Shown in pieces: positions 28,530 to 38,775 of a DNA stretch of 54,936 bases. The notes beneath the pieces were generated by a model, which was not told the DNA's origin, ran no database searches, and was given only the letters and a program-made list of their open reading frames with translations. Where the stretch lies: assembly GCA_025458905.1 (NCBI GenBank), contig JALORN010000018.1, forward strand, positions 1-54,936, read 5' to 3'. The position numbers and the translations under genes are program-made. This DNA comes from Steroidobacteraceae bacterium (lineage in GTDB: Bacteria; Pseudomonadota; Gammaproteobacteria; Steroidobacterales; Steroidobacteraceae). Position 1 is the first letter of the stretch. The number at the start of each line of letters is the position of its first letter.

Positions 28530-29371
28530 CGCGCGCTCCCGTCGAGCAGCTGCGCGACGTAGTCGGGCGCCGGGTAGTGGAACGGCACCGGGCCGTCGGC
28601 GATGCCTTCCATGAACTGCCGCACCACCTCGAGGTTGCTGGCGCGAAGTTCCGCCGGGGTGCCCGAAGCGACCACCTTGCCCTGCGACAGCAGGTAGCTC
28701 TCGTGCGCGATCGCGCCGAGTTCCTCGACGTCGTGCGAGACGACGATGCTGGTGATGCCGAGCGCCTCGTTCATCCGCCGGATCAACCGCACGATCATGC
28801 CCATCGAGATGGGGTCGAGCCCGACGAACGGCTCGTCGTAGATCAGGATCTCGGGGTCCATCACGATCGCGCGCGCCAGAGCGACCCGGCGCGCCATGCC
28901 TCCCGACAGTTCGGCCGGCATCAGGTTGGCGGCGCCGCGCAGGCCGACGGCATGCAGCTTCGTCAGGACGATGTTCCGCAACAGCGACTCGGGCAGTCGC
29001 GCATGCTCGCGCAGCGGGAAGGCGACGTTCTCGAACACCGACAGGTCGGTCAGCAGCGCACCGTTCTGGAACAGCATGCCCATGCGCCTGCGCAGCGCGA
29101 ACAGCTCGCGCTGCGGCATCGCCGCGACGTCCTCGCCGAACACGCTGACCGTGCCTTCCCGGGGCGCGACCTGCCCGGTGATGAGCCGCAGCAGCGTGGT
29201 CTTGCCGGTGCCGCTCGGGCCCATGATCGCCGTGATGCGCCCACGGCGGGCCTGGATGTCGAGTCCGGCGAAGATCGCACGACGGCCGAAGCCGTAGTGG
29301 ACCCCACGCACGTCGACCACGACCTCGGGGGCGGCCGCCGCCGCCGGCAAACCCTGGACGGCCGCGGTCAC
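28526..29371 (-). CDS. mlaF: ABC transporter ATP-binding protein MlaF
   Basis: The ATPase of the Mla transporter, 281 residues. Walker A is GPSGTGKTT (51-59), the ABC signature ELSGGMARR is near 154-162, and Walker B is LIYDEPFVGLDPIS; SHDVEELGAIAH is the H-loop region. I chose a GTG start giving MTAAVQGLPAAAA before the first conserved strand; an ATG 75 codons earlier would prepend Arg/Pro/Cys-rich sequence unlike the family. It heads mlaFEDCB, whose genes are all joined by overlaps or very short gaps. Confidence 0.93.
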   Translation of the reverse strand: MTAAVQGLPAAAAAPEVVVDVRGVHYGFGRRAIFAGLDIQARRGRITAIMGPSGTGKTTLLRLITGQVAPREGTVSVFGEDVAAMPQRELFALRRRMGMLFQNGALLTDLSVFENVAFPLREHARLPESLLRNIVLTKLHAVGLRGAANLMPAELSGGMARRVALARAIVMDPEILIYDEPFVGLDPISMGMIVRLIRRMNEALGITSIVVSHDVEELGAIAHESYLLSQGKVVASGTPAELRASNLEVVRQFMEGIADGPVPFHYPAPDYVAQLLDGSAR

Positions 29372-29594
29372 GCCACGAACCGTCCGCGGCCCGACGGCCG
29401 GCGTGCGCCGATGAGGCGCGCCGCGGCAGGCGCAGGTCGGCGCCGCACGACGGGCCGCGAGACGGCAGTTCGCGGGGCATTGGCTCGAATCGTCATCGGG
29501 ATCCCACGTGGCTAGAGCGCTTCGACAGCAGGGACTCGGTTGCGTTCCCGCCACGTACGCGGCAGCCCGCCGCGCCAGGGGCGGCAAGCCGCTC

Positions 29595-29603
29595 ATGATA
29601 GCA
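29595..29603 (-). promoter_or_regulatory. Candidate extended -10 promoter for mlaFEDCB
   Basis: On the minus strand TGCTATCAT is an extended -10 element (TGn plus TATCAT, five of six matches). No good -35 is needed for this class, and none is obvious. Transcription from about 29588 would give a leader of over 200 bases before the chosen mlaF start. Confidence 0.35.
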
Positions 29604-29671
29604 AACGCGTACGGTCGCGCCGCGGTCGCGAGGTGAGCGACCTCACGCTGTCGTGGTAATCGGACACAATC

Positions 29672-29688
29672 AGGACTAAAATGGTCCT
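29672..29688 (+). promoter_or_regulatory. IscR type-1-like operator over the suf promoter
   Basis: AGGACTAAAATGGTCCT is an inverted repeat (AGGAC/GTCCT). Its core GACTAAAATGGTC differs by one base from the E. coli IscR type-1 consensus core (GACTRWWWYAGTC). It contains TAAAAT (29677-29682), a plausible -10, and ends 18 bases before the Rrf2-regulator ATG. This is what a holo-Rrf2 repressor site for autoregulation would look like. Confidence 0.6.
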
Positions 29689-29706
29689 CGTTAGCCAGAC
29701 GCCACC

Positions 29707-30189
29707 ATGATCCGCATCAGCAAGCTCACCGACTACGCCACCGTGCTGCTCGCCGCCATGGCCCGCGAGCCGGGCCGTCGCTTCGCGTCGGCCGCCCTGG
29801 CGCAGCAGACGCAGATCGGTGCCGCGACCGTCAGCAAGCTCCTCAAGCAGCTGCAGCGCGCCGGCTTCGTGCATTCGACCCGCGGCCTGCACGGTGGCTA
29901 CCAGCTCGCGCGGCCGGCGGAGGCCATCAGCGCCGCCTCGATCCTCGATGCGCTCGAGGGCCCGGTGGCGGTCACGGACTGCTCGGCCGGACAGGGCCAG
30001 TGCGAGCTCGAGCCCACCTGCCACGTGGGGCGGGCCTGGCAGCGGGTCAACCTCTCCATCCGGCGCTCTCTGTACGAGGTCAGCTTGGCGCAGCTCGCCG
30101 GGCTCGACGGCGGCACCGCGCGCCTGCCCGCGATGGAGCGGGAGATCAAGGCGGGGCTGCGCGCGCGCGGCGGCGCCACCGCTTCCTGA
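29707..30189 (+). CDS. Rrf2-family SUF system regulator
   Basis: A 160-residue transcription factor related to IscR. The N-terminal winged helix-turn-helix (MIRISKLTDYATVLLAAMAR, then AALAQQTQIGAATVSKLLKQ as recognition region) is followed by the cluster-binding loop with C92, C99 and C105 (C-x6-C-x5-C), as in IscR. It probably senses Fe-S status and represses its own operon through the operator just upstream. It leads sufBCDSU by 30 bases. The subfamily known as the SUF Fe-S assembly regulator, common in proteobacteria with one suf operon, fits best. Confidence 0.92.
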   Translation: MIRISKLTDYATVLLAAMAREPGRRFASAALAQQTQIGAATVSKLLKQLQRAGFVHSTRGLHGGYQLARPAEAISAASILDALEGPVAVTDCSAGQGQCELEPTCHVGRAWQRVNLSIRRSLYEVSLAQLAGLDGGTARLPAMEREIKAGLRARGGATAS

Positions 30190-30219
30190 GGACTCGAGCC
30201 GCGACGGGACCGCACGCAC

Positions 30220-32423
<2,204 letters not shown>

Positions 32424-32458
32424 GGCGCCTCGCCTCGCGCGTGCCACCGGCCAAGACC

Positions 32459-33784
32459 ATGTCCACCGTCCCCGTCAGGCTCGAGGAACTGGCCGCAGGC
32501 GAGAGCCTCGCGCCGCCGCGGCGCTCGCTGCTGCAGGCGGTGCTCGCCGCCGGCCTGCCCTCCGCGCGCGATGAGAACTGGCGCTACGCGTACCTCCGCG
32601 CCCTGGATCGCCAGGCGTTCGCGCCGGCCGCCCGCCCGGGTGCCGAAGCGCAGCGCCTCGCCGCCTCGGTGCTGCCCGCCCCGCTGGAAGGGCATGCGCG
32701 GCTCGTGGTCGTCGACGGCTGGTTCTGTCCGGAGCTGTCCAACGAGCCCCTGCCGCAGGGCGTGTCGCGCCTCGCCGGCGCAGCGCTCGATGCCGCCTGG
32801 GTCGCCACCGCCCCGAGCGCCGCGTATGCTCCCGCAACACCGTCGCGACCCCTCGCGGCCGGTCCGGCCTCGGTCGACCTGAGGCTCTCGCAGCTCAATG
32901 CAGCGCTCGCGCCCGAGGCTCTCGCGATCGAGCTGCCGCCCGGCTCGGACGCGGCGCTGGAAGTGGTCTTCGTCGCGACCCAGGACGGCGCCGTCGCGGC
33001 GAGCCATCCCGCGCTGCGCCTGCGCCTCGGCGAGTCCGCGGCGCTGTCGTTGGTGGAGCGCCACCTCGGCGCCGGCGACGCCGGCTCCTTCACCAACGCC
33101 GACCTGCAGCTCGAGGTCGGTCGTGGCGCCCGCCTGCGCCACACCCGCCTGCAGCTGCTCGGGCCGCGTGCGCGCCACTTCGAGACGCTGGCGCTGCGTG
33201 CCGGCGACGGTTGCGAATGCGAGTTCCTGTCGCTCGCGGCCGGGGCGCAGTCCGCGCGCTCGACGGCATTGCTGGAGCTCGCCGGGCGGGAGGCTTCGCT
33301 GCAGTGGAATGCGGTGGCCCTGGGGGATCGCACGCAGGTCAACGACGCGTTCGTGCGGGTCGAGCACGCGGGGCCGGGGGCGCGCACCCGCCAGGCGTTC
33401 CGCGGCATCGCGGCGGGCCGCTCCCGGGTTGCGTTCAACGGCCACATGGTGGTGCGCGAGGGCGCGTTGGGCGCCTCTTCCGACCAGTCGCTCAAGGCGC
33501 TGCTCGCGGGGTCGGAGGCCGAGGCGGACGTCCGCCCCCAGCTCGAGATCTACGTCGACGACGTGCGCGCGAGCCACGGCGCGACGGTCGGCAAGCTCGA
33601 CGAGCAGATGCGCTTCTACCTGCTGTCCCGCGGCATCGACCGCGAGACCGCCGACGCGCTGCTGAAATGGGCGTTCGTCGAGGACGTGGCGTCGCGCATC
33701 GCTCCGGCGGCGCTGCGCCACCAGGTCGAGGACGCGATGGCCACGCAGTTGCGCGCCGTGGTCGACGTCGGGGGGATTCGATGA
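32459..33784 (+). CDS. sufD: Fe-S cluster assembly protein SufD
   Basis: The SufB paralogue of the scaffold complex, 441 residues. The N-terminus is divergent and rich in Ala and Arg; the C-terminal beta-helix carries AFNGHMVVREGALGA, DQSLKALLAGSEAEAD and the signature SHGATVGKLDEQMRFYLLSRG, which places it in SufB/D with certainty. A GTG six codons earlier is an alternative start. Its stop overlaps the sufS start (ATGA). Confidence 0.95.
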   Translation: MSTVPVRLEELAAGESLAPPRRSLLQAVLAAGLPSARDENWRYAYLRALDRQAFAPAARPGAEAQRLAASVLPAPLEGHARLVVVDGWFCPELSNEPLPQGVSRLAGAALDAAWVATAPSAAYAPATPSRPLAAGPASVDLRLSQLNAALAPEALAIELPPGSDAALEVVFVATQDGAVAASHPALRLRLGESAALSLVERHLGAGDAGSFTNADLQLEVGRGARLRHTRLQLLGPRARHFETLALRAGDGCECEFLSLAAGAQSARSTALLELAGREASLQWNAVALGDRTQVNDAFVRVEHAGPGARTRQAFRGIAAGRSRVAFNGHMVVREGALGASSDQSLKALLAGSEAEADVRPQLEIYVDDVRASHGATVGKLDEQMRFYLLSRGIDRETADALLKWAFVEDVASRIAPAALRHQVEDAMATQLRAVVDVGGIR

Positions 33785-35034
33785 ACGCCGAGCCCGCGCG
33801 CCTCGCCGCCGGCATGCCGTACGACGTCGCGCGCGTGCGCGCGGATTTCCCCGTGCTCGCGACCCGGGTCCGCGGCAAGCGCCTGGCGTTCCTGGACACG
33901 GCGGCCTCGGCACAGCGCCCGCTGCAGGTGATCGAGGCCGTGGCCGCCTACGAGCGCACCAGCCACGCGAACGTGCATCGCGGCGTCTACCAGCTCAGCC
34001 AGAGGGCGACCGATGCCTTCGAGGGCGCGCGCGAGCGCGTGCGGCGCTTCCTGAATGCCGCCAGCGAACGCGAGGTGATCTTCACCCGCGGCACCACCGA
34101 GGCCATCAACCTCGTGGCGCAGTCATGGGCGCGCAGCACCCTCGGCCCGGGCGACGAGATCCTGATCACCTGGATGGAGCACCACGCGAACATCGTGCCC
34201 TGGCAGATGGTCTGCCAGCAGACCGGCGCGACGCTGAAGGTGGCGCCGATCGACCGGCGCGGGGAGCTGCGGCTCGACGCGTTCCGCGCGCTGCTCTCGC
34301 CGCGCACGCGCCTGGTCGCCTTCACCGCCGTTTCGAACTCGCTCGGTACGGTGCTGCCGGCCGCCGAGATCGTCGCTGCCGCGCGCGCCGTCGGCGCACT
34401 GGTGCTCGTCGACGCCGCGCAGGCGGTGCCGCACGAGAGGGTGGACTTGCGCGCGCTCGACTGCGACTTCCTGGCGTTTTCGGGCCACAAGCTCTATGGG
34501 CCCACGGGGATCGGCGTGCTGTGGGGCCGGGAGGCGGTGCTGCGCGAGATGCCGCCCTGGCAGGGCGGCGGCGACATGATCCTCACGGTGTCGTTCGAGC
34601 GCACCACCTACAACGCCCTGCCTTACAAGTTCGAGGCCGGCACGCCGAACATCTCCGGGGCGATCGGCCTCGCGGCGGCGATCGACTACCTGGAGGGACT
34701 CGGCATCGAGCGCGTGCACGCGCACGAACAGGCGCTGCTGCAGCGTGCCACCGCGGCGCTCGGGCGCATCCCGGGGCTCACGATCGTCGGCCAGGCGGCA
34801 CGCAAGGCCGGGGTGATCTCCTTCACGCTCGAGGGGGTCCACCCGCACGATCTCGGCACGATCCTCGATGCCGAGGGGGTCGCGGTGCGCGCCGGGCACC
34901 ACTGCGCGATGCCGGTGATGGACTTCTTCGAGGTCGCCGCGACCGCCCGCGCCTCCTTCGGCTGCTACAGCGACGAGGCCGACCTCGAGCAGCTGGTGGC
35001 GGCGCTCGGCCACGCCCGGGAGGTCTTCGGCTGA
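33781..35034 (+). CDS. sufS: Cysteine desulfurase SufS
   Basis: A PLP enzyme supplying sulfur from cysteine. The 417 residues contain the PLP lysine K237 in FSGHKLYGPTGIG, THANVHR-type SHANVHRGVYQLSQ, and the catalytic Cys375 in GHHCAMPVMDFF, typical of group II enzymes. The following gene is sufU and not sufE, so the sulfur acceptor is probably the zinc-type SufU. The stop overlaps the sufU start (TGATG). Confidence 0.96.
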   Translation: MNAEPARLAAGMPYDVARVRADFPVLATRVRGKRLAFLDTAASAQRPLQVIEAVAAYERTSHANVHRGVYQLSQRATDAFEGARERVRRFLNAASEREVIFTRGTTEAINLVAQSWARSTLGPGDEILITWMEHHANIVPWQMVCQQTGATLKVAPIDRRGELRLDAFRALLSPRTRLVAFTAVSNSLGTVLPAAEIVAAARAVGALVLVDAAQAVPHERVDLRALDCDFLAFSGHKLYGPTGIGVLWGREAVLREMPPWQGGGDMILTVSFERTTYNALPYKFEAGTPNISGAIGLAAAIDYLEGLGIERVHAHEQALLQRATAALGRIPGLTIVGQAARKAGVISFTLEGVHPHDLGTILDAEGVAVRAGHHCAMPVMDFFEVAATARASFGCYSDEADLEQLVAALGHAREVFG

Positions 35035-35477
35035 TGGACCTCAAGGACCTCTACCGCGACGTGATCCTGGACCACAACAAGCGGCCCAGGAACTTCGGCA
35101 CGCTCGACCCGGCGGACAGCCGGGCCGATGGGCACAACCCGCTGTGCGGCGACCGGCTCACCGTCACGGTGCGCATGGACGGCGACCGGATCGACGACAT
35201 CCGCTTCGAGGGCAAGGGCTGCGCGATCTCCACCGCCTCGGCCTCGCTGATGACCGAGGCGGTCAAGGGCAAGGACGTCGCGAGCATCGCCCGGCTGCGC
35301 GACATGGTGCAGCACGCTCTGACCGAACACGACTACGAGGTGCCCGGCGAGCTCGGCAAGCTCGCTGCGCTGGCGGGCGTGCGCGAGTTCCCGGCTCGCG
35401 TGAAGTGCGCGACCCTGTGCTGGCACACCCTGGATGCGGCGCTCGGCGCGGGCGCCGCGACCGTGTCGACCGAGTGA
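35034..35477 (+). CDS. sufU: SufU/NifU-like sulfur acceptor protein
   Basis: A 147-residue IscU-fold protein. Metal/sulfur ligands are C38 and D40 (NPLCGDR), C63 (GKGCAIS) and C125/C129 (VKCATLCW). The extra loop between the second and third cysteine (about 80-115) is the SufU-type insertion; SufU carries zinc and takes persulfide from SufS. It follows sufS with a one-base overlap. The absence of a sufE gene beside it supports the SufU assignment. Confidence 0.94.
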   Translation: MDLKDLYRDVILDHNKRPRNFGTLDPADSRADGHNPLCGDRLTVTVRMDGDRIDDIRFEGKGCAISTASASLMTEAVKGKDVASIARLRDMVQHALTEHDYEVPGELGKLAALAGVREFPARVKCATLCWHTLDAALGAGAATVSTE

Positions 35478-35505
35478 CCCGCGCCGTTCCCGACCCGGAC
35501 CCGCC

Positions 35506-36057
35506 ATGCGCAGCCACGAAAACGAAGCCATCGTCATCAACCGCGACGTGCAGGCGGTTATCGTGCCGGACGGTACGCCGGTGCCGCTGAAGGCCGGCCT
35601 CGCCGGCTTCATCACCCAGGCGCTGGGCGGCAGCTTCACGATCTACGTCGAGGGCAACCTGTACCGGATCTCCGGCGAGGACGCGGACGCGATCGGCAAG
35701 GAATCCACGCGTCCCCCGGAACTGCCGCCGGACGCGACGATCGACGACGTGCGCAAGCTGGCCTGGCACCAGATGCGCAACTGCTACGATCCGGAGATCC
35801 CGATCAACATCGTCGAGCTCGGCCTGGTCTACGAGTGCGAGATCGCCGAGACAGCGGCGGGCACGCGCGACATCGCGATCAAGATGACGCTGACCGCGCC
35901 GGGCTGCGGCATGGGCGAAGTGCTGGTCCAGGACGTGCGCGAGAAGGTCCAGGCGATCCCGACGGTCGGCAAGGTCGACGTGGAACTGGTGTTCGACCCG
36001 CCGTGGAGCCAGTCGATGATGTCGGAAGCGGCACGCCTGCAGACCGGGATGATGTAG
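35506..36057 (+). CDS. sufT: SufT, MIP18/DUF59-type Fe-S maturation protein
   Basis: An Fe-S maturation factor needed for some client proteins. The 183 residues include an N-terminal extension of about 80 residues (EAIVINRDVQAVIVPDGTPV onward) specific to the long SufT form, then the DUF59 core with CYDPEIPINIVELGLVY (93-109) and the conserved Cys134 in TAPGCGMGEVL. It sits 28 bases after sufU, within the operon. Confidence 0.93.
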   Translation: MRSHENEAIVINRDVQAVIVPDGTPVPLKAGLAGFITQALGGSFTIYVEGNLYRISGEDADAIGKESTRPPELPPDATIDDVRKLAWHQMRNCYDPEIPINIVELGLVYECEIAETAAGTRDIAIKMTLTAPGCGMGEVLVQDVREKVQAIPTVGKVDVELVFDPPWSQSMMSEAARLQTGMM

Positions 36058-36064
36058 GCCGCGC

Positions 36065-36391
36065 ATGGACGAGGGCGACTGGATCGACGCCGGCGCCAGC
36101 GCCGAGCTGGACACCCGCGGGCACCTCGACGCCGAGCTCGACCAGCGGCCGGTCACCATCGTGCGTGTCGCCGGTTACCTGCGGGCCTTCGAGGACCGCT
36201 GTTCACACGATGGCGAGCCGCTCGCCGGGGCCGAGATCGATGCGGACGATGGCCCGGCCGTGGTCTGTCCGCGCCACGGTGCACGCTTCTGCCTGCGTAC
36301 CGGCGCAGCGCTGACCCCGCCGGCCTACGAACCGATCCGCGTCTACGAGGTCCGCGAGCGGGACGGCAGGGTCGAGGTGCGATGCCCCTGA
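36065..36391 (+). CDS. Rieske [2Fe-2S] ferredoxin
   Basis: A 108-residue Rieske protein with C46-x-H48 (RCSHDG) and C68-x2-H71 (CPRHGARF) as ligands. Size and solubility match the ferredoxin components of non-haem iron oxygenases, but no oxygenase gene is in the window. It follows sufT by seven bases and overlaps the SixA gene by ten, so it is expressed with the suf genes. It might be an electron donor in assembly or a client of it; this is inferred from position only. Confidence 0.9.
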   Translation: MDEGDWIDAGASAELDTRGHLDAELDQRPVTIVRVAGYLRAFEDRCSHDGEPLAGAEIDADDGPAVVCPRHGARFCLRTGAALTPPAYEPIRVYEVRERDGRVEVRCP

Positions 36392-36915
36392 GCGGCACCG
36401 CCGGCGGGCTGCGGCTGACGCTGGTGCGCCACGGCCGCGCCGAGCAGCAGGCGCCGGGCCAGTTGGACTTCGACCGCGCGCTCGACCGCCGCGGCGTCGC
36501 GGAGGTGGCAGGCATGGCGCAGCGCTGCCTCGAATCCGGGCGCCTGCCCGACCGGCTGCGCGCCAGTGCCGCGCTGCGCACGCGGCAGACGGCCGAGACC
36601 TTCGCGCGCGTGCTGTCGATCCCGGCGGGCGACGTGAGCTTCGAGCGAGGGCTCTATCTTGCCGAGGCCGGGGAGCTGCTCGCCCTGCTGCGCGCGACCC
36701 CGCCGGACACGCGCCACCTGATGCTCGTCGGGCACAACCCCGGCATCGGCGATCTCGCGCACCAGTTCGCCCCGGCGGCCCGCCTCGCGGGATTCGAGAC
36801 CGCCGCGACGTGCACGATCCGACTCGAGGCGCGCATGTGGAGGGACCTGCGCCCCGGCGAGGCCCTGGAAGTGCAGTACGACTCGCCGGCGCGGTCCGGC
36901 GAGCCGTGGGCTTGA
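36382..36915 (+). CDS. sixA: SixA-type phosphohistidine phosphatase
   Basis: A histidine-phosphatase-superfamily protein of 177 residues with the phosphoacceptor LVRHGRAEQQ (R16, H17), TRQTAE (68-73) and the second histidine H118 in VGHNPG. SixA removes phosphate from histidines of HPt domains or of the nitrogen PTS in E. coli. It is the last gene of the suf operon and starts ten bases inside the Rieske gene. Its link to Fe-S assembly is unexplained. It converges with the DUF2490 gene. Confidence 0.88.
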   Translation: MPLSGTAGGLRLTLVRHGRAEQQAPGQLDFDRALDRRGVAEVAGMAQRCLESGRLPDRLRASAALRTRQTAETFARVLSIPAGDVSFERGLYLAEAGELLALLRATPPDTRHLMLVGHNPGIGDLAHQFAPAARLAGFETAATCTIRLEARMWRDLRPGEALEVQYDSPARSGEPWA

Positions 36916-36926
36916 GGCAGGCCCGC

Positions 36927-37640
36927 TCAGAGCAGCGAGAAGAACGACAGCGAGAGATTGTGGTTGGTGCGATCCGCGGACGCCCCGGCGACGCGGATGT
37001 ACTGGTGCATGTAGCCAGCCTCGATCCGCCACGACGGCGATGGCTGATAGTAGCCGCCGAACACCGCGCGGTTCTGGTCGAAGCCACTGCGCTGGCCCCA
37101 GTCGGCGTCGCCGAGCCCGATGAAGACCTCGGTCGACAGCAGCAACCCGAAGCGCGGATCGGACGCGAGCGGGCGCGCGAAGCGGAAGAACTGTCGCAGG
37201 CGCCAGCCCGTATCGTCCCCGGTGTCGCGGAAGCGCTGCTCGAGCCGCGTGCGACCGGCCAGGCGGCCGCCGCCGAACTCGCCGATCGGAAAGCTCGCCT
37301 GCTGCCAGGTGCGATCTTCCTCGACGTCCGCACCGGGGCGCGGCGAGTCGATGCGCGCATAGCCGACCCAGAGGTCGAGCTTCGGACCGACGCGCCAGCC
37401 GACCCCCGGCCGCAGGATCGTGGTGTCGAGCTGCTCGCCATCCTGCCCGAAGCGGGCATGGCCGTCGAACCAGGCCAGCAGGCGCGACCCTTCGGTGACC
37501 GGCCCGCTGAAGAAGACGGCCGACCAGCCCTGCCGGTCCTCGGCGAGGACGGCCGCGGGCCAGGCGGCGGCGAACGGGGCGAGCAGTGCCAGCAAGACCC
37601 TGACAGGGTGGCACGGCGACAGGCGAACACGGGACGGCAT
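36927..37640 (-). CDS. DUF2490-family outer-membrane beta-barrel protein
   Basis: A 237-residue exported protein. The signal peptide (VRVLLALLAPFAAAWPAAVLA) is followed by alternating amphipathic strands, for example KLDLWVGYARID, TRLEQRF and GGYYQPSPSWRIEAGYMHQYIR, and it ends with NLSLSFFSLL, a terminal aromatic/aliphatic strand of the kind recognised by BAM. DUF2490 proteins have no proven role. It stands alone between the convergent sixA and the divergent thioredoxin gene. Confidence 0.82.
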   Translation of the reverse strand: MPSRVRLSPCHPVRVLLALLAPFAAAWPAAVLAEDRQGWSAVFFSGPVTEGSRLLAWFDGHARFGQDGEQLDTTILRPGVGWRVGPKLDLWVGYARIDSPRPGADVEEDRTWQQASFPIGEFGGGRLAGRTRLEQRFRDTGDDTGWRLRQFFRFARPLASDPRFGLLLSTEVFIGLGDADWGQRSGFDQNRAVFGGYYQPSPSWRIEAGYMHQYIRVAGASADRTNHNLSLSFFSLL

Positions 37641-37848
37641 GCGACCTCCAGTCGGCGTCGGCCCGCATCCTGCGGGTTCCCGACGATGCTAGCGTGGCAC
37701 TGGCCGACCGCGCGCGGCCAGCGTCGCAAAACCCGGGCCACGGGTCCTGTCCGGAGGCTTGATTTCCCGCGCTGAGCCCCCATCCGCTGCGCGAGATGCG
37801 GCGGCTTTGCGGTCGCCCGTCCCCGCCACGCCCGCACCAGGAGCTTCC

Positions 37849-38670
37849 ATGACTGCCGCCCTCCCCGTCGATGCCGACTCGTTCCCGCAGGAGGTCGTGA
37901 CTGCCTCGGCCGAGGTGCCGGTACTGGTCGACTTCTGGGCCCCGTGGTGTGGCCCTTGCCGCATGCTCGGGCCGATCCTCGACGAGGTCGCCCGCGAGTA
38001 CGCCGGGCGGCTCAAGGTCGTCAAGGTCAACACCGACGAGGAGCCGGAGCTCGCGCAGCGCTTCCAGATCCGGGGCATCCCGGCGGTCAAGCTGTTCCGC
38101 GACGGCAAGGTGGTGGCCGAGTTCGTCGGGGCCCAGCCCGCCGGGGCAGTGCGCGCCTTCGTCAAGCCGCACCTCGCCGCCCGCGGCGACGACCCGCTGC
38201 TCCAGGCCCGCGCGCTGCAGGAGCGCGGCGCGCACGCCGAGGCCGTGGCGGCGCTGCGTGCCGCCACTGCGGCTGCCCCCGACGACGAGTCGCTCGCTTT
38301 GGAGCTCGCGCGCGCGCTGGCGCTGTCCGGCGACCCGGCAGCAGCCGAGGCGCTGGTGGCGAAGCTCTCCCCGGCGTTGCAGTCGGACCCGCCGGTGCGG
38401 GCGGTGCGCGGTCTCGCGCATTTCGCGCGGGTCGCCGCCTCGCCGGACGAGACCGACGCCATCCAGAGCGCGCGCGTCGCCGCGGCACGCGCGCTGCTGC
38501 AGGGGGACGTGCAGCGCGGCCTCGACGCGCTGCTCGGCGCGATGCAGCGCAACCGGCGCTACGCCACCGACCAGGGACGCAAGGACCTCGTGCAGGCGTT
38601 CGACGTGGCGCCAGCGGACCACCCGGGGGTCGCGGCCGCGCGCCGCAGCCTCGCCGCGTTGCTGCACTGA
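37849..38670 (+). CDS. cnoX: CnoX-type thioredoxin with TPR-like C-terminal domain
   Basis: A 273-residue co-chaperone/thioredoxin. The N-terminal thioredoxin domain keeps an active WCGPC (C34, C37), and the C-terminal region (about 115-273) is helical repeats that bind clients and GroEL in E. coli CnoX (YbbN). E. coli CnoX has lost the first Cys, while this one keeps both, like the redox-active Caulobacter form. AGGAG precedes the ATG, fixing the start. The gene stands alone between divergent and convergent neighbours. Confidence 0.9.
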   Translation: MTAALPVDADSFPQEVVTASAEVPVLVDFWAPWCGPCRMLGPILDEVAREYAGRLKVVKVNTDEEPELAQRFQIRGIPAVKLFRDGKVVAEFVGAQPAGAVRAFVKPHLAARGDDPLLQARALQERGAHAEAVAALRAATAAAPDDESLALELARALALSGDPAAAEALVAKLSPALQSDPPVRAVRGLAHFARVAASPDETDAIQSARVAAARALLQGDVQRGLDALLGAMQRNRRYATDQGRKDLVQAFDVAPADHPGVAAARRSLAALLH

Positions 38671-38775
38671 ACCCGCCTGGCACTGCCGGGCTTGGCGCAC
38701 GCTGCACCGCTGCGCCGACGCGGCGGAAAGCACAGCCGCGGCATCACGCCCCGGTGGGTGCCCGCACCGGTCCGC

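Larger units (their letters stand above)
29372..29706. other. Divergent intergenic region between mlaF and the suf operon
   Basis: 335 bases with no convincing gene. It carries the candidate mlaF promoter at 29595-29603, a GAGGT/ACCTC hairpin at 29630-29644, and the suf operator at 29672-29688. The segment 29372-29590 is very G/C-rich and reads open on the minus strand, but the translation has no family resemblance. Confidence 0.5.

Noticed and set aside
28526..29596. Longer MlaF with an extra 75 residues
   Set aside because: The extension is Arg/Pro/Cys-rich and unlike any MlaF; the GTG at 29371 gives the normal length.
38700..38775. Possible terminator between cnoX and the YhhQ-type gene
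   Set aside because: No inverted repeat with more than five perfect pairs was found.
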